Positions 1 to 10,080 of a stretch of 44,853 bases of DNA are shown here, piece after piece. The notes under the pieces are model-generated. The model was not told the origin of the DNA. It saw nothing but the letters and a program-made list of their open reading frames with translations, and ran no database searches. The position numbers were made by a program, and so were the translations under genes. This DNA comes from Phellopilus nigrolimitatus (Eukaryota > Basidiomycota > Agaricomycetes > Hymenochaetales > Hymenochaetaceae), in the NCBI GenBank assembly GCA_021029095.1, contig JAJOHG010000211.1, forward strand, positions 1-44,853. Reading direction: 5' to 3'. Each line of letters starts with the position of its first letter. Within the stretch, counting starts at the first letter, position 1.

Positions 1-680
1 AACAGGTACACTGAAAATCAAATAGGCAATATTTCACTGGACACGGTCGATGGATCGCACACACCCTTCTTCGGCCAAACGAATAGCGGGCCCGAGTACC
101 TGAGCAACGGTGACGCTCCCGCTGCCGAAGTTTTGCACGGTGTCAACCCAAGCAGCAGCAGCGCCGGGGACAGTAACACAATTGAGGTCTGTGGCAGGTA
201 TGGAACGCCCTGTAATTCCCTCGAGCGTACATGCTCTATGCTCAGCTTCTGCGGTGAATGTCCGGAGCCGTTGAGCGCCTTAACTTCTTTGGTTTTGGCG
301 TCGTAGAACAGGCAGAACGCATCGCTAAACATTTTACAAAGTAAACGATTTGTTTACTTTTGCGCGCCGGATTCAGACACTCACCCGCCGATCCCACAGC
401 AACTCGGTTCTGTCACAAACGCAGCGGAAGTCGCTACCGCCGCATCCGCTTCGCTCGCAGCCATTTATCGTTATTCGACTTCCCACGCGAAGGGACGCGA
501 GTGCATACCAGCATTCCCACCTAACCTAAGGATCTCCAAACCAGCTTCCGTCGCGAGCGGCTGGGACGACGCAACGACGCCCTTCGTGCCGTAGACCTGC
601 GAGCGCCGGCTGGCGAAGCGCTGGAGCACGAGCTCGGGCTGGTTGATCTTGTCCCAATCAATTTTTCCCGATTTCACCAT
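1..680 (-). CDS. Gamma-glutamyltransferase, 5' part (runs off window)
   Basis: N-terminal part of a gamma-glutamyltranspeptidase, which transfers or hydrolyses gamma-glutamyl groups of glutathione and related amides. The start at 680 gives [14 protein letters not shown]. Around residue 35-60 lies the family hallmark '[18 protein letters not shown]' followed by GGNAADAAVA, then [19 protein letters not shown] and [13 protein letters not shown]. Three introns fit the phase: 449-508, 325-384 and 11-64. The last joins EEG to VPV, as expected for the family. One reading-frame break near 220-224 (after HVRS, before EGITGRSIP) is explained by one missing base and not by any usable intron. The autocleavage site and catalytic Thr lie beyond the window edge. 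The family call is firm. Whether the gene is intact depends on the frameshift. Confidence 0.9.
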
Positions 681-1313
681 CCTGACCTTGAGCTGACTTC
701 GTGAGTATGAGATACTAAAAATTAGAGCAGACACTCGAAGAGGATCGTCCGTTAAAGGGAGGAGTGAGTGGGGAGCAGAGGGTGGGCAGATGAGAGATCT
801 CTCTCAAGACGCCCTGAGACTTTAACGGATAGCATCTCACACAGTTAATGATAACGTGTGTGAATGGCCAACTGGAAGTCGGTCAGATGGAAGGTGCTTG
901 GACACCGGCAAAGCGGGGACCAATAGAAGTACTATATTTGGCTACCAGACTGCAAAACTCGTGCGTAGTGAGGTGACCTCAAGGTACATGTACTCGATTT
1001 AGACGATCCATCATTAATTCGCATCCAAATCTAGTAATTTGGTATCGAAGTACCTTAAGGTCACTCTTGCCTCATGCGAACCCGAATGAACTTAGTCCAG
1101 TTGGCTTGTATTCGTATTCAAAAAGATACTCGTAACTATGTGGCGGCATGGGGAAAAGGGATAATGTCCGAATTGATCAAGGAAAAGAAAAAATAAAGTC
1201 ACGAATGCGAATATTCCGAGATCATCCTAGCTAAGTCTAGGTAGGCGTAAATTCTTCATAACAATACATTAACCAGGCCCCCAAAACAGCAAAGTGAATT
1301 AAATAAAACAGTT
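681..1313. other. Intergenic, no gene seen
   Basis: This stretch lies upstream of the gamma-glutamyltransferase start and downstream of the MFS transporter stop, with both genes on the minus strand. It should hold the transferase promoter and the transporter 3' UTR. I find no protein-like frame, tRNA or repeat in it. Confidence 0.5.
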
Positions 1314-3449
1314 CTATGGTTTTGACTCTTCATCCTTTGGCTTTCTAGACGGTGCGTTCTTCGACTTCATACGCAGTGTCTCTCCGTATCTGAAAGGAAA
1401 ATGGTCAGATAATCATCATAAGCCTCGGAAACAAAACACACCTCTTAAGAACAAATGGAATTGGTACCAAGACCACAGCAACACATCCAACGAGGGTCGA
1501 AGCCCATCTGGGGTTCAACGCATCGTACATCTGCGTTGCGAAGAGAGGGAATGCGGCACCAGCCGAGCTACGCAGGACTGTATTTGACGCGAGAGCAGAG
1601 GCAGCGACGAAGAGGTACGCGTCGATCATGTAGTTGAACATAGCCAGCTATACAATATGCATTAGATAAAGCGCAAAATAATAAACCACATCCTTGACGT
1701 ACGAAGATGAACACGACGGACAAGCCCAGCGCAAGGCCGGACATCATCGGTGCCCAGAACGAGATGGAGGGATACGATGTCCAGCCAAACCAGAAGAAAG
1801 AAATGGCAAATACAGGCGCAGCGACGAGAGCAATGTCCATACGTTCCTCGGGAGGAACTGGATTCGGCTTGTGTAGCGCCATCAAACGCTCGTAACGGGG
1901 ATTGAATATAACCAAGTACTGATAATTATGTGTCACATTAAGCGTTATGGTTCTAAAAACTTAGCACTTACAATCACGACTCCTGAGCAGCCGCCGAGGA
2001 AAACAGGCAAGAACATGAGCCCTGATGCGCCGGACGAGAAATGGTGACCCTGTTGAAAGACGATAGGGTAGGATTCGAAAAGAAGATAAATGCATCCATA
2101 GACGAACTGCAATGTGATCGCTATCAGCACTGAAGGTTATGCAGACAATGAAACCAAACATACGCTCATATAAATCGCTATGGCTATTAACATCGGCTCC
2201 TGGAAAAGGATCTTAAAGGGACGAGCGAGAACCTCTTCAATCCTCTTCGTGATCGTCTTCTTCTCAGCTCTTTCCAAGGGCGCGTAGTAGCTGTTGTCGC
2301 CTGTCTTCAAGCGCATAGCTTTCGCCTTTGAAACCATAATGATGGGCCTGTTTTTTTTTTTTTAAAAAAAAGAAGGAAGTTTTACAGCGGAATACAGGAC
2401 GAAACCCACGACAAGACTTACGGGTAAGTCTCAGGTAGCGTGAAGATGATAACGACGGTGCAGGCGCCGGCGAAAAGAGTGAGAACCCAGAAAAGCCATC
2501 GCCAGGAGGTACCCGAGGTGCTGATATAACCACCGACGATGGGGCCAAGAGTAGGACCAGCGAAAGGAGCGAGCGTGAACATAGCCAATGCCTTTCCTCG
2601 GGTACCTGCGTCCCAACTGTAGAAAGGAAATGAGATGGCTCGGACGTTGGTGCATAAAGATAGACCGCATACATGTCCGAAATCAACGCGCTGATAAAGT
2701 ACGTGAGTATTGTTTCTTCTGACTCGAGTGAAAGTGGAAACTTACCCGCTGTTTGTCAAAGGGCAAGCAGCAAAGATTCCGCCCAACAAGCGGAATATAA
2801 TAATGGATGCCGTATTCTTAGAAAGCGCACAGCCTACTTGAAAGCCGGTATAGACGAAGAACGAAACAATAAAAATCGGCCTTCGACCATACTGAGCTTT
2901 GGTGTTAAAATAATTCGGGGAATAGGTAGGACTTATGACTTACTTGCTCAGATAACGGACCCCAAAGCAAAGGCCCGACGCAATAGCCGGCGACAAAGAG
3001 TGAGATGGTTAGAACGGCGACCTCACGAGAGAGACTGAATTCTTTTATGAGGTCTGATGCGATGCCCGAAGGGGCCGATGAGGCAAAGGTGCTGGACGAT
3101 CATCAGTCTTCTGGACGCCGATCAGGAAGAAGCTGAGAACGCACGCATTAAGTACCAGCATGCCTCCGAGCATTGTCAAGTACCATCGGAATGCTCTACT
3201 CCAATTCTACAGGGAGAAGGGGAAAATTCAGATCCGAGCATGTCAATATGAAATGTAGTATTTTGAGACAAAAATCCGCGGACATGCCTGAGGATTGAGA
3301 GGGTCGTTTGGCTCAAACTCGACCAAATATCGAACCTTTTCTTGAACTTCGGGCCCAGGGAAACGCTCACGCTCCATCTGCTCGTTGAGGCTAGCGGAAT
3401 CGTCGTCATCGACGATGGTCGGGGTTGCGCTGGGATTAACGGAAGTCAT
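1314..3449 (-). CDS. MFS drug/polyamine:H+ antiporter (DHA1, TPO1-like)
   Basis: A 12-helix major-facilitator transporter of the fungal DHA1 family, probably a plasma-membrane exporter of drugs, polyamines or other small molecules; the substrate cannot be read from sequence. The acidic N-terminus (MTSVNPSATPTIVDDDDSAS) leads to 'VEFEPNDPLNPQNWS', the usual entry to helix 1. Motif C is visible as 'FAGPTLGPIVGGYISTSGTS'. The C-terminal half has 'FFWFGWTSYPSISFWAP' and 'AASALASNTVLRSSAGAAFP', diagnostic of the TPO1 clade, and the last exon ends MKSKNAPSRKPKDEESKP. The gene has about eight exons. The first intron (3207-3287) appears to use a GC donor (CAG|GCATGT), because no GT donor keeps the frame from PQ to NWS. 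A long T/A run at about 2350-2368 lies inside an intron. Confidence 0.92.
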
Positions 3450-3860
3450 AAGGTATAGGGAGGGGGACGAGCAGATGAAGGGGGTAGAGGAGAAAGGAAT
3501 GAGTAAGAGGATCGCTTGTGAAAGCCAGGGTCAAATATTGCGAGCATGACTGCAAAGCTTTGACAGGAAAACTCTCGGGACAACTAAGGCCGAGCCGGTT
3601 TCACTTGACGGGGGAGGGTATGTCAGCCGGGTTCGAGACCGAATTGCGCAGGTCGGAGTTGCCACCGGAATTCAATTTTTAGTGCCACTCCGTGACGTAG
3701 TAGCGGATCACGCTATACCTTCCTTATGTAGGTACAGGTAGTGGACTGCGCTCACGTGACTGATCCGCGATCTGCGCTGCGTTCCTCCTTTGAAGTTGAA
3801 CACCGCGCCCACCGTCGTCGTCGTCGTCGTCGTCGTCGTCCGCCGCCGCCAAATAGCACA
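3450..3860. promoter_or_regulatory. Divergent promoter, MFS transporter / WRAP73
   Basis: 411 bp separate the two start codons, so this region serves both genes. It contains a CACGTG E-box-like hexamer at 3753-3758 and ends in a trinucleotide repeat directly before the plus-strand start codon. The promoter role is inferred from gene orientation. Confidence 0.5.
3814..3850 (+). repeat. (GTC)9 trinucleotide repeat followed by CGC-rich tail
   Basis: Nine perfect GTC units (3814-3840) are followed by CGCCGCCGCC, ending 10 bp before the WRAP73 start codon. The frame stays open upstream of that start and would encode an Arg/Pro homopolymer run, but it has no in-frame ATG. The repeat is therefore best read as 5' leader. 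Confidence 0.85.
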
Positions 3861-5845
3861 ATGGACTATACCGAGTTATATCAACAATCAAATGGACTCG
3901 TCTCCTTCAGCAGTGGCGCACAATGGGTCGCTAACGCCGTGCACGACCGTCTCGTCGTTCGCCGTGCTGACACATTCCAGATCACCCGAGCCTGGCACAT
4001 CGATGCTTCCCCCTCCTCGTCTAGCGCTTCTCTCTCCACTAGCTCCAATAAACCTTCCCCTAGTCAGGTTCCATCTTCCTCCACAGACACATTTGTCACC
4101 CATATCGGCTGGTCCGCGGACTCTGAGCATCTTTTTGCGGCATGCGCCCGCCGCGGCATCGTTAATGTATACAAAATGCGCGACGAGGATTGGTCCGCGC
4201 GCATAGAGGCCGGTGTTGAAGGTCTTGCCAAGGTCGAGTGGGCTCCCGATGGCCGCAACCTTCTATGTTTTTCAGAATGGGCTGTATGTCGTCATGTTCG
4301 TTTCTCACTATTGAATAAAATCTTAAACGCTCATAGCTCCGCGTAACTGTTTGGTCGCTCGTTACCGGCGCAGCGACACACATACAATTCCCCAAACACA
4401 CAGATAGAGGTCGGTTTGCACAGAAATAAAGTAAAGAGTCCCATTGATCTTTCACATTGAGTAGGCTATGCGTTTCGCCGGGACGGTCGTTACTTCGTAC
4501 TCGCGGAGCGGCACAGGTCTAAGGATACGCTTGGTGTGTATGACACGGAGGACTCGTACAAGCAGGCTCGAGTGCGTTTTTTTCCTCCATGTGGGAATGC
4601 CGCGGTTGATTGCATCTAGTTAGCATTACACAGTTCCGACCTCATCACTTGCATCTTTAGCCATATCGCCGACCGGAAGACACATTGCAGTATGGGAGGG
4701 TCCTCTTGAGGTTAGTTCTATCAATGGCGTATCATGAGAAGGAGATACGAAGGTGTGATTCATCGCAGTTTAAATTATGCATCCTCACATTACCTGGGAC
4801 CTTATTATCAACATACACACCCGATATAGATCCCGGTCTAGGAATTCGCTGTGTCGCATGGCATCCTTCAGGTTCTTTTATAGCCATCGGAGGTTATGAT
4901 GACAAGGTGAGTCGAAGCGCGTGTATTTCACTATATTTCATCGTATCATTGGTGAATCACAGATACATATTTTGGATGGTCTTAGTTGGTCTTGCGTTGC
5001 AACTCTTGAACTGACGAGTCGAATTCCGGTTGGAGTGGTATGCTGAAAATTCGCCTTCATTTTCGATCAAAGAGATTAACTTTGTCAAGACAGTGTGGCG
5101 TGAGCCTTCAAATTGGATAGAAGCCACCCTTGGTCGAGGTTATCTTTCTTGTGCGCTACGCTTTCATTGCCAATGTGCTTTTCGTTCGTGCTAATTTGAC
5201 CTTTTAAGACGAACGTCCGCAGGGCACTCAATCGGTGCCTGCCAATAGGGCCGAGGCTGCTAAGGCGCATCCCAAAAGTGGCTTAATCCAGCTCGATTGG
5301 AACACGACCGGAAGTCTCTTGCTTGCTCGATATGGCCCGTAATTTTCATTTGTGATTTTAGCATTAGCGTAACTTACTATTTCACGTCCGTCTTATAGAA
5401 TCCACACCGACGGCTCTTTTCATCTACTCCTTCCCCGCACCTTCGGAGCGATTCAAACCAAAACTTCGGACCGTACTCCTACATTCCAAGCCTATCGCGC
5501 GCGCGCGCTGGAACCCCGTCCGCTCTGGCGCGTTGGTATTGTGTTGCGGTGGAGGGGGCCTGTACATGTGGAGCAATGAATGGTCGTCTGATTTTGGCGA
5601 GGACGACGAAGAAGACGAAGAGATGGCGGAATGTATTGGAATTCCTGCAAGTAAGCTCAAGTCTTCTGGGCTCACCCATTACAAGGTAGAACACCGGATG
5701 GCTTATTGTTTCGTGTCTTCCAGAGAACTTTCAACTGCGCGATATTCGATGGGCACCGGACGGAAAGGGTATGCTCCTTATCGACAAGGATGTGTTCTGC
5801 TGCGCTTTTGAAGTCGAGCACAATGAAGACGCGGGGTCTGAATAG
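3861..5845 (+). CDS. WRAP73: WD40 protein, WRAP73/WDR8 family
   Basis: Homologue of WRAP73 (Wdr8). In animals and fission yeast this WD40 protein works at centrosomes or spindle pole bodies with SSX2IP/Msd1-type partners in microtubule anchoring and spindle positioning. The start is fixed by the family N-terminus, MDYTELYQQSNGLVSFSSG followed by WVANAVHDRLVVR. Later exons give 'VEWAPDGRNLLCFSEW', 'FRRDGRYFVLAERHRSKD', 'CVAWHPSGSFIAIGGYDD' and, after the acidic loop DEEDEEMAE, the C-terminal 'GMLLIDKDVFCCAFEVE'. There are about six short introns. The frames join without apparent breaks, so I see no sign of decay. The gene diverges from the MFS transporter and converges with the hydrolase at 6144. 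The spindle-pole role here is transferred from the family, not seen in sequence. Confidence 0.9.
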
Positions 5846-6143
5846 GCATTTTGATTATCGAACTGATGCAACGGAATATTTTTTAAATGCTTACTATTCC
5901 TTGTATGATTCATACCTTATCGCACGGTGCCGCGGCTCCTTGACACGCATGGAAATTCTGACTGACGGTCCTCAATTAATCACGGGATTCGCCTAGCTAC
6001 GTCGGCTACGTCGGCGCCCATGCATACTAACATAGCCTCTGGGTGCTAATCTGTAGACTATCGGCAGGATCCTCGGAAGCATGTGATTGTCAATCGTGAT
6101 AACATACACGGGCCGTTCCCTTACAAAAAATGCTTGACCACAT

Positions 6144-7439
6144 TTAAAGTTCAAGGGTGTCCAGCCACTTCTGCAGCTCAGCGTTGACTTTGTCCGGTTC
6201 CGCAAAGAGAACCCAGTGGTCCGTATCGAAATCGACGACCGTTGCCTTCGGACAGAGCTTCCCTACGAGCATTTTGTAGAAGCCAGGGTGACAGGCTGCA
6301 TCCCGCAGTGTCGCACCAAAGAAGACCGGCTTCTGCACTATGTAGTGATCTAAGGGGACGTCTGCCGGCAACGAAAGCGAGCTTATCATCAGAACTATTA
6401 TGCTCACGCACTTTCAGACACCTCACCTTTGTCGTCTATCACATCTTGCCCCTGCAACACGACAGTTAACACTGGGAAATGGCACCAGATCATACATGGC
6501 AATGCCGCCTTCATACCTGCACTCTTGCCGCATAATATTGCAACGGTGCCGCAAATCCCCCGTTGTTCATGATGTTGTCTTTAAATTTCTGCGCCTAAAT
6601 ATTCCAGACATATGATTAATTTGACGTGTTTTTTTCTTCCGCTTTGACGACAGACGCACTTCGACTGCAATGTACGGTGCCAACTCGGTTTTGCGATCTT
6701 CCAGCAGCCAAGATTTGAAAGCGCCTTCAGGGCAGAAGTGCTTTGCCCAGGCCTGTGGTGCATCTGCAGCGAACAGAAGGGAATAAAATGAGTCGAGCTG
6801 TCATTACAGTCAGCATAGTTCACAGCGATTTAGGCCGGAAAGCACGAACGTGGTTTTCAATAATTTTGTCGGCCCCCTTCTCGGCGAAGAATGTCCAATA
6901 TCCGAAGTTCGCGTATCCCAGAGCCTCTGTTGATTGCTTATTTGCGGACTGGATATCAAAATTGGGGGTAGGAGGGTGGTATCCGACTGCGAGGAAGGCG
7001 AAAGCAAGGACGCGATCGGGGAAGTAAACCGCGATTTTAGACACAACGCCGGCTCCCCTGTAAAAGTGTTCAGGTGAGCAACCGGAAACCTCGAAATTGC
7101 AAGAATAATGTGAAATAACTACCAATCATGTCCAATCGCAACAGCTCTTTCTATCTTCTCTGCATTTAGGATATCGACCATGTCTCCGGCCAGAGCCTTC
7201 ATACGATAAAGCTCTGGGTTGAGCGGTTTGTCGGTTCCCCCAAAACCGAGCAAATCAACTACAACTACCCCATAGCCGAGCTCCTCGAAATAATGGACTT
7301 GCTTATGCCAGTCATACGAAGTAGATGGGAACCCATGGACGAAGAGCAGAGACGGTTTGTTGCCTTGAGGCTTTCTAACATAGACATGGTAGTTCAGATC
7401 ACGAGAGGTTTTGATGTTCTTGTAAAGGCTGGAGTCCAT
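6144..7439 (-). CDS. Epoxide-hydrolase-like alpha/beta hydrolase (copy A)
   Basis: Alpha/beta-hydrolase of the soluble epoxide hydrolase type, which opens epoxides through an Asp-ester intermediate. The start MDSSLYKNIKTSRDLNYHVY was chosen to match the neighbouring paralogue. Visible parts are the oxyanion motif HGFPSTSYDWH (about residue 35), 'DLLGFGGTDKP', the nucleophile Asp in GHDW (about 107) followed by GVVSKIAVYFPDR, cap-region 'GFAAPLQYYAARVQ' with candidate acid tyrosines, 'KPVFFGATLRDAAC', and the catalytic His in 'DFDTDHWVLF'. The usual Gly before His-Trp is Asp here. About five introns join in phase. It is a tandem paralogue of the gene at 7844, in the same orientation and about 400 bp apart. 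The substrate is unknown, and a related dehalogenase activity cannot be excluded. Confidence 0.88.
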
Positions 7440-7843
7440 ACTCATCGTCAGAATAATAAGAGTTATGAACCAGTGAGCGTCTTTATATCCTGCTTGAGCG
7501 ACACGTGTAGTGCTAGCGCGCCGGCTCTCGGGCTTCGCAGAATGCAATCAGAATTGATCCCGCTGCTCATCGAGGCATTCGGGCCCTTCTTCATTCAAGA
7601 AGAGGCTATAGTTCAGCACGAGATACTAGTTTCTAGAAGCCAGCCACAGGAAGGTCGTGACCATTTACATCAGCTTATGTAAGGATACATAGACATTATT
7701 GACAATGACATTTTTCCATTACTCCTTTCTTTCGAATATTTCAAAGCCGCCCCGCATGCATTGAAAGAGCCCCAGGACATAAAAGTATGCAGGGCATGCA
7801 TTTTATAAGCGGTGTCTAGTTCTTTGATACTGGAATATCGAGC

Positions 7844-9078
7844 TCAAACATTCAAAGACTGTATCCACTTCAACAGTTCCTCGTTCACCCTCTCTGGCGC
7901 CTGATGCAGAACCCAATGGCCTGTGTCGAAGTCCGCCACGGTCGCATTCGGGCAGAGCTGCGCAACGATGGCCTTGTTGTCATCCGCGACACAGGCGGAA
8001 TCCTGTAGAGCTGCGCCGAAGAAAACAGGCTTAGTGATAATGCCCCTTTCCTGCGGGATCTCTATTGCACGCCGCACAATATTGAAAAGTCATAAAGATG
8101 ATGAGAACGCAGATGCAACGATTTACAAACAGATGGACTCACCTGCATCGTCTTTCGGTGTATGATTTAACATGAAGGCTTTATACCAACAAAGAGGCCC
8201 TGTTAAGCCACCGCGCTCGAACGAATGCAATATAACTTTTCTCTCCTGGATATGATACAAGCTTGAGTGTTCAATATCTCATTATAAAAAATCTGAATTA
8301 CTTCTTCGGTCACGTAAGGAGCAGCCGACGATGAAGTTCGGTCGCCCAGGAGCCATTCTTCAAGAGCACCTTCAGGGCAGAAGTGTTTTTGGGCAAGACC
8401 CTTCTCGTCGTTATATATCAAGGAAAGAAAGGAAGCCATCTGCAAATCCAAACTGCTCTGTTAACGAGTGCCTCTACAATTAAGAATCTTCTACCCACAT
8501 GGTCTTCGACGATCTTGGCTGCATCCTCTCTCGCAAAGAACTTCCAATAACCAAACTTTGTATACCCGTTCTTTTTAATGCTAGCAGCATTGATAACTTC
8601 CAAATCGAAACCGGCGTAGGGAGGGAAGTAGCCGAGCGCGAAGAACGCGAAAGCGGCAAAGCGCTCAGGGTAGTAGTTTGCTAGACGGGAGTTGAGTCCG
8701 GAACCCCTGAGGGACAAGTCAGCAAATAAGTCGAAATAGTATCCTAAGTAGATGCCTTTACCAGTCATGCGCGATTGAAACAACCTTCTCCAATTTCTCC
8801 GCTTCTAAAATATCTATCATGTCTTCCACCATCAAATTCATGCGATAATTTTCTGGGTCCGTCGGCTTCTCGGTCTTTCCGTATCCAAGGAGGTCAGGCA
8901 CTAGTATTCCATAGCCCGCTGGTTTGAAGAACTCGACGACGTGATGCCAGTCGTACGATGTGGAGGGGAATCCGTGAAGTAAGAGGAGTGTAGGTTTGCT
9001 GTCCTGCGGCGCAGAGTAGAAATAATGGTAATTAAACCCGCGACGGGTCTGGAGGTCCTTGTATGCGCTGGGATCCAT
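7844..9078 (-). CDS. Epoxide-hydrolase-like alpha/beta hydrolase (copy B)
   Basis: Paralogue of copy A with the same layout. It starts MDPSAYKDLQTRRGFNYHYF, then has HGFPSTSYDWHH (oxyanion hole), 'PDLLGYGKTEKPTDPENYRM', and HDW with the nucleophile Asp. A cap segment 'GGLTGPLCWYKAF' carries the Trp-Tyr typical of epoxide hydrolases. 'KPVFFGAALQDSAC' carries the likely charge-relay acid, and 'DFDTGHWVLHQAP' the catalytic His in its canonical Gly-His-Trp setting. The end is LLKWIQSLNV. Introns fall at sites equivalent to copy A (for example after HDW), which supports tandem duplication. The product should be cytosolic, since I see no signal peptide. Copy B keeps the more standard catalytic surroundings. 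Confidence 0.9.
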
Positions 9079-9252
9079 GGCTGGCTGATGATCGGATGGT
9101 CACAGTACTTGGTGGTCGCCAGCTGAGCGAATATGGCCATGGTCGGGCACATTTTATATGGGCGCCCCATCGTGAGAGACAGAGGACACGAGATCATGAC
9201 AAGCCCTCTAGTTGTGATCGGCGCGTATCTATGTAGATTAGAACATGAATTT

Positions 9253-9273
9253 ATATGTGGGGTGCCCACATAT
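9253..9273. repeat. Perfect 9-bp inverted repeat
   Basis: The arms atatgtggg and cccacatat are separated by gtg. A related but shorter palindromic block (ttatatgggcgccccat) lies about 90 bp to the left. Function unknown; the pair may be a remnant of a mobile element. Confidence 0.6.
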
Positions 9274-9348
9274 TAGGGGGGGAGCGAAGCGTGTGTGACT
9301 AAGCCTATTCTGAGTTCTTTCATTTTAGTTTTCTATAACCATTGATTA

Positions 9349-9447
9349 CAGCGTTTTCAGAAAACCTTGTCAGTGCGCGTAAAAAAAAAGGTTGCGGCCC
9401 CTCAGGGTGTGCCAAATAAGGCAGTATTGCCTAATTGAGCGAAGTCG
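9349..9447 (+). repeat. Left terminal inverted repeat of the MITE
   Basis: Pairs with 9640-9740 on the opposite strand. Key blocks in order are CAGCGTTTTCAGAAA, GTCAGTGCGCG, a run of nine A, GGCCCCTCAGGGTGTGCC, and GCCTAATTGAGCGAA. Confidence 0.85.
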
Positions 9448-9639
9448 TGTCGTGAATTTATTTTGTACATGCCCGATCGAAAGATCAGGGAGGACTTGAA
9501 AGTCCGTATTCTTTGACTATACGGGATAACAAACTACTTCCCTAATGCACTTGCTGAAATTTCTGGCTTCTCCGAGTGTAGTTTTTTGCACCGTTAGCAG
9601 ATTAGCGCACGCTGCGCGACACGCGAGGCAACCACGACG

Positions 9640-9740
9640 CGATTTCGCTCAATTAGGCAATAATGCCTTATTTGGCACACCCTGAGGGGCCGCAACTTTT
9701 TTTTTTTGCGCGCACTGACAAAGGGTTTCTGAAAACACTG
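9640..9740 (-). repeat. Right terminal inverted repeat of the MITE
   Basis: Reverse complement of the left arm, with a slightly longer A run and a few substitutions (CAGTG instead of CAGCG at the tip). It is followed directly by the TA flank. Confidence 0.85.
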
Positions 9741-10062
9741 TAATTTAATTTTTTTCGGTGCTTTGTAATTGGAAGTATTAAATAGCCATTATTGCAGCTT
9801 TTGTATGCTTCAGTGTGCGAGAATTGTCTGCAAGAGCAAGATCTCACGTAAAGGGTCACACGGTCTCAGATCACGTGATGCGTTTCAGGGAGGAAGATAA
9901 ATCCAATTCTTTCCTCACTAGACTTCATTTGATTTTGTAAGCAAAGTGCAAGTTACTTTTGCTAAGACCAGAAGTTCAAGTGTAAAAGGGGGGAAAGGAG
10001 GAGAGGAAGAGGAGAGACAGTAAGCGTATGTAGAGGCACGCAGCATCATGATCAGTTTTCAC

Positions 10063-10080
10063 GGGGGGGGGGGGGGGGGG
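10063..10080 (+). repeat. 18-bp poly-G tract
   Basis: Eighteen consecutive G on the plus strand. Short complementary arms flank it: gttttcacgggg on the left side and ccccgtgaac at 10091-10100. The tract therefore sits within a potential hairpin and could also form a G-quadruplex. The exact length may be uncertain because homopolymers are error-prone. Confidence 0.8.

Larger units (their letters stand above)
9349..9740. mobile_element. MITE-like non-autonomous DNA element with ~100-bp TIRs and TA flanks
   Basis: A 392-bp element bounded by long, nearly identical terminal inverted repeats (about 99 and 101 bp) that begin CAGCGTTTTC and CAGTGTTTTC. The dinucleotide TA lies immediately outside both ends (9347-9348 and 9741-9742), as expected for a Tc1/mariner/pogo-type target duplication. 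The inner ~190 bp has no protein-coding frame, so any mobilising transposase must be supplied elsewhere. Arm differences are few: single substitutions and the length of an A/T run. This suggests fairly recent insertion or conservation by folding. The superfamily assignment rests only on the CAGTG-type end and the TA flank. Confidence 0.85.

Noticed and set aside
2350..2368. T/A homopolymer block as the end of a retroelement
   Set aside because: It lies inside an intron of the MFS gene, with no target duplication or element sequence around it.
5496..5508. Alternating CG run as a Z-DNA regulatory site
   Set aside because: It is part of a WRAP73 exon and short; coding use explains it.
9668..9859. 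Minus-strand ORF as a remnant transposase
   Set aside because: It is made mostly of the inverted repeat and flanking AT-rich DNA and has no transposase-like residues.
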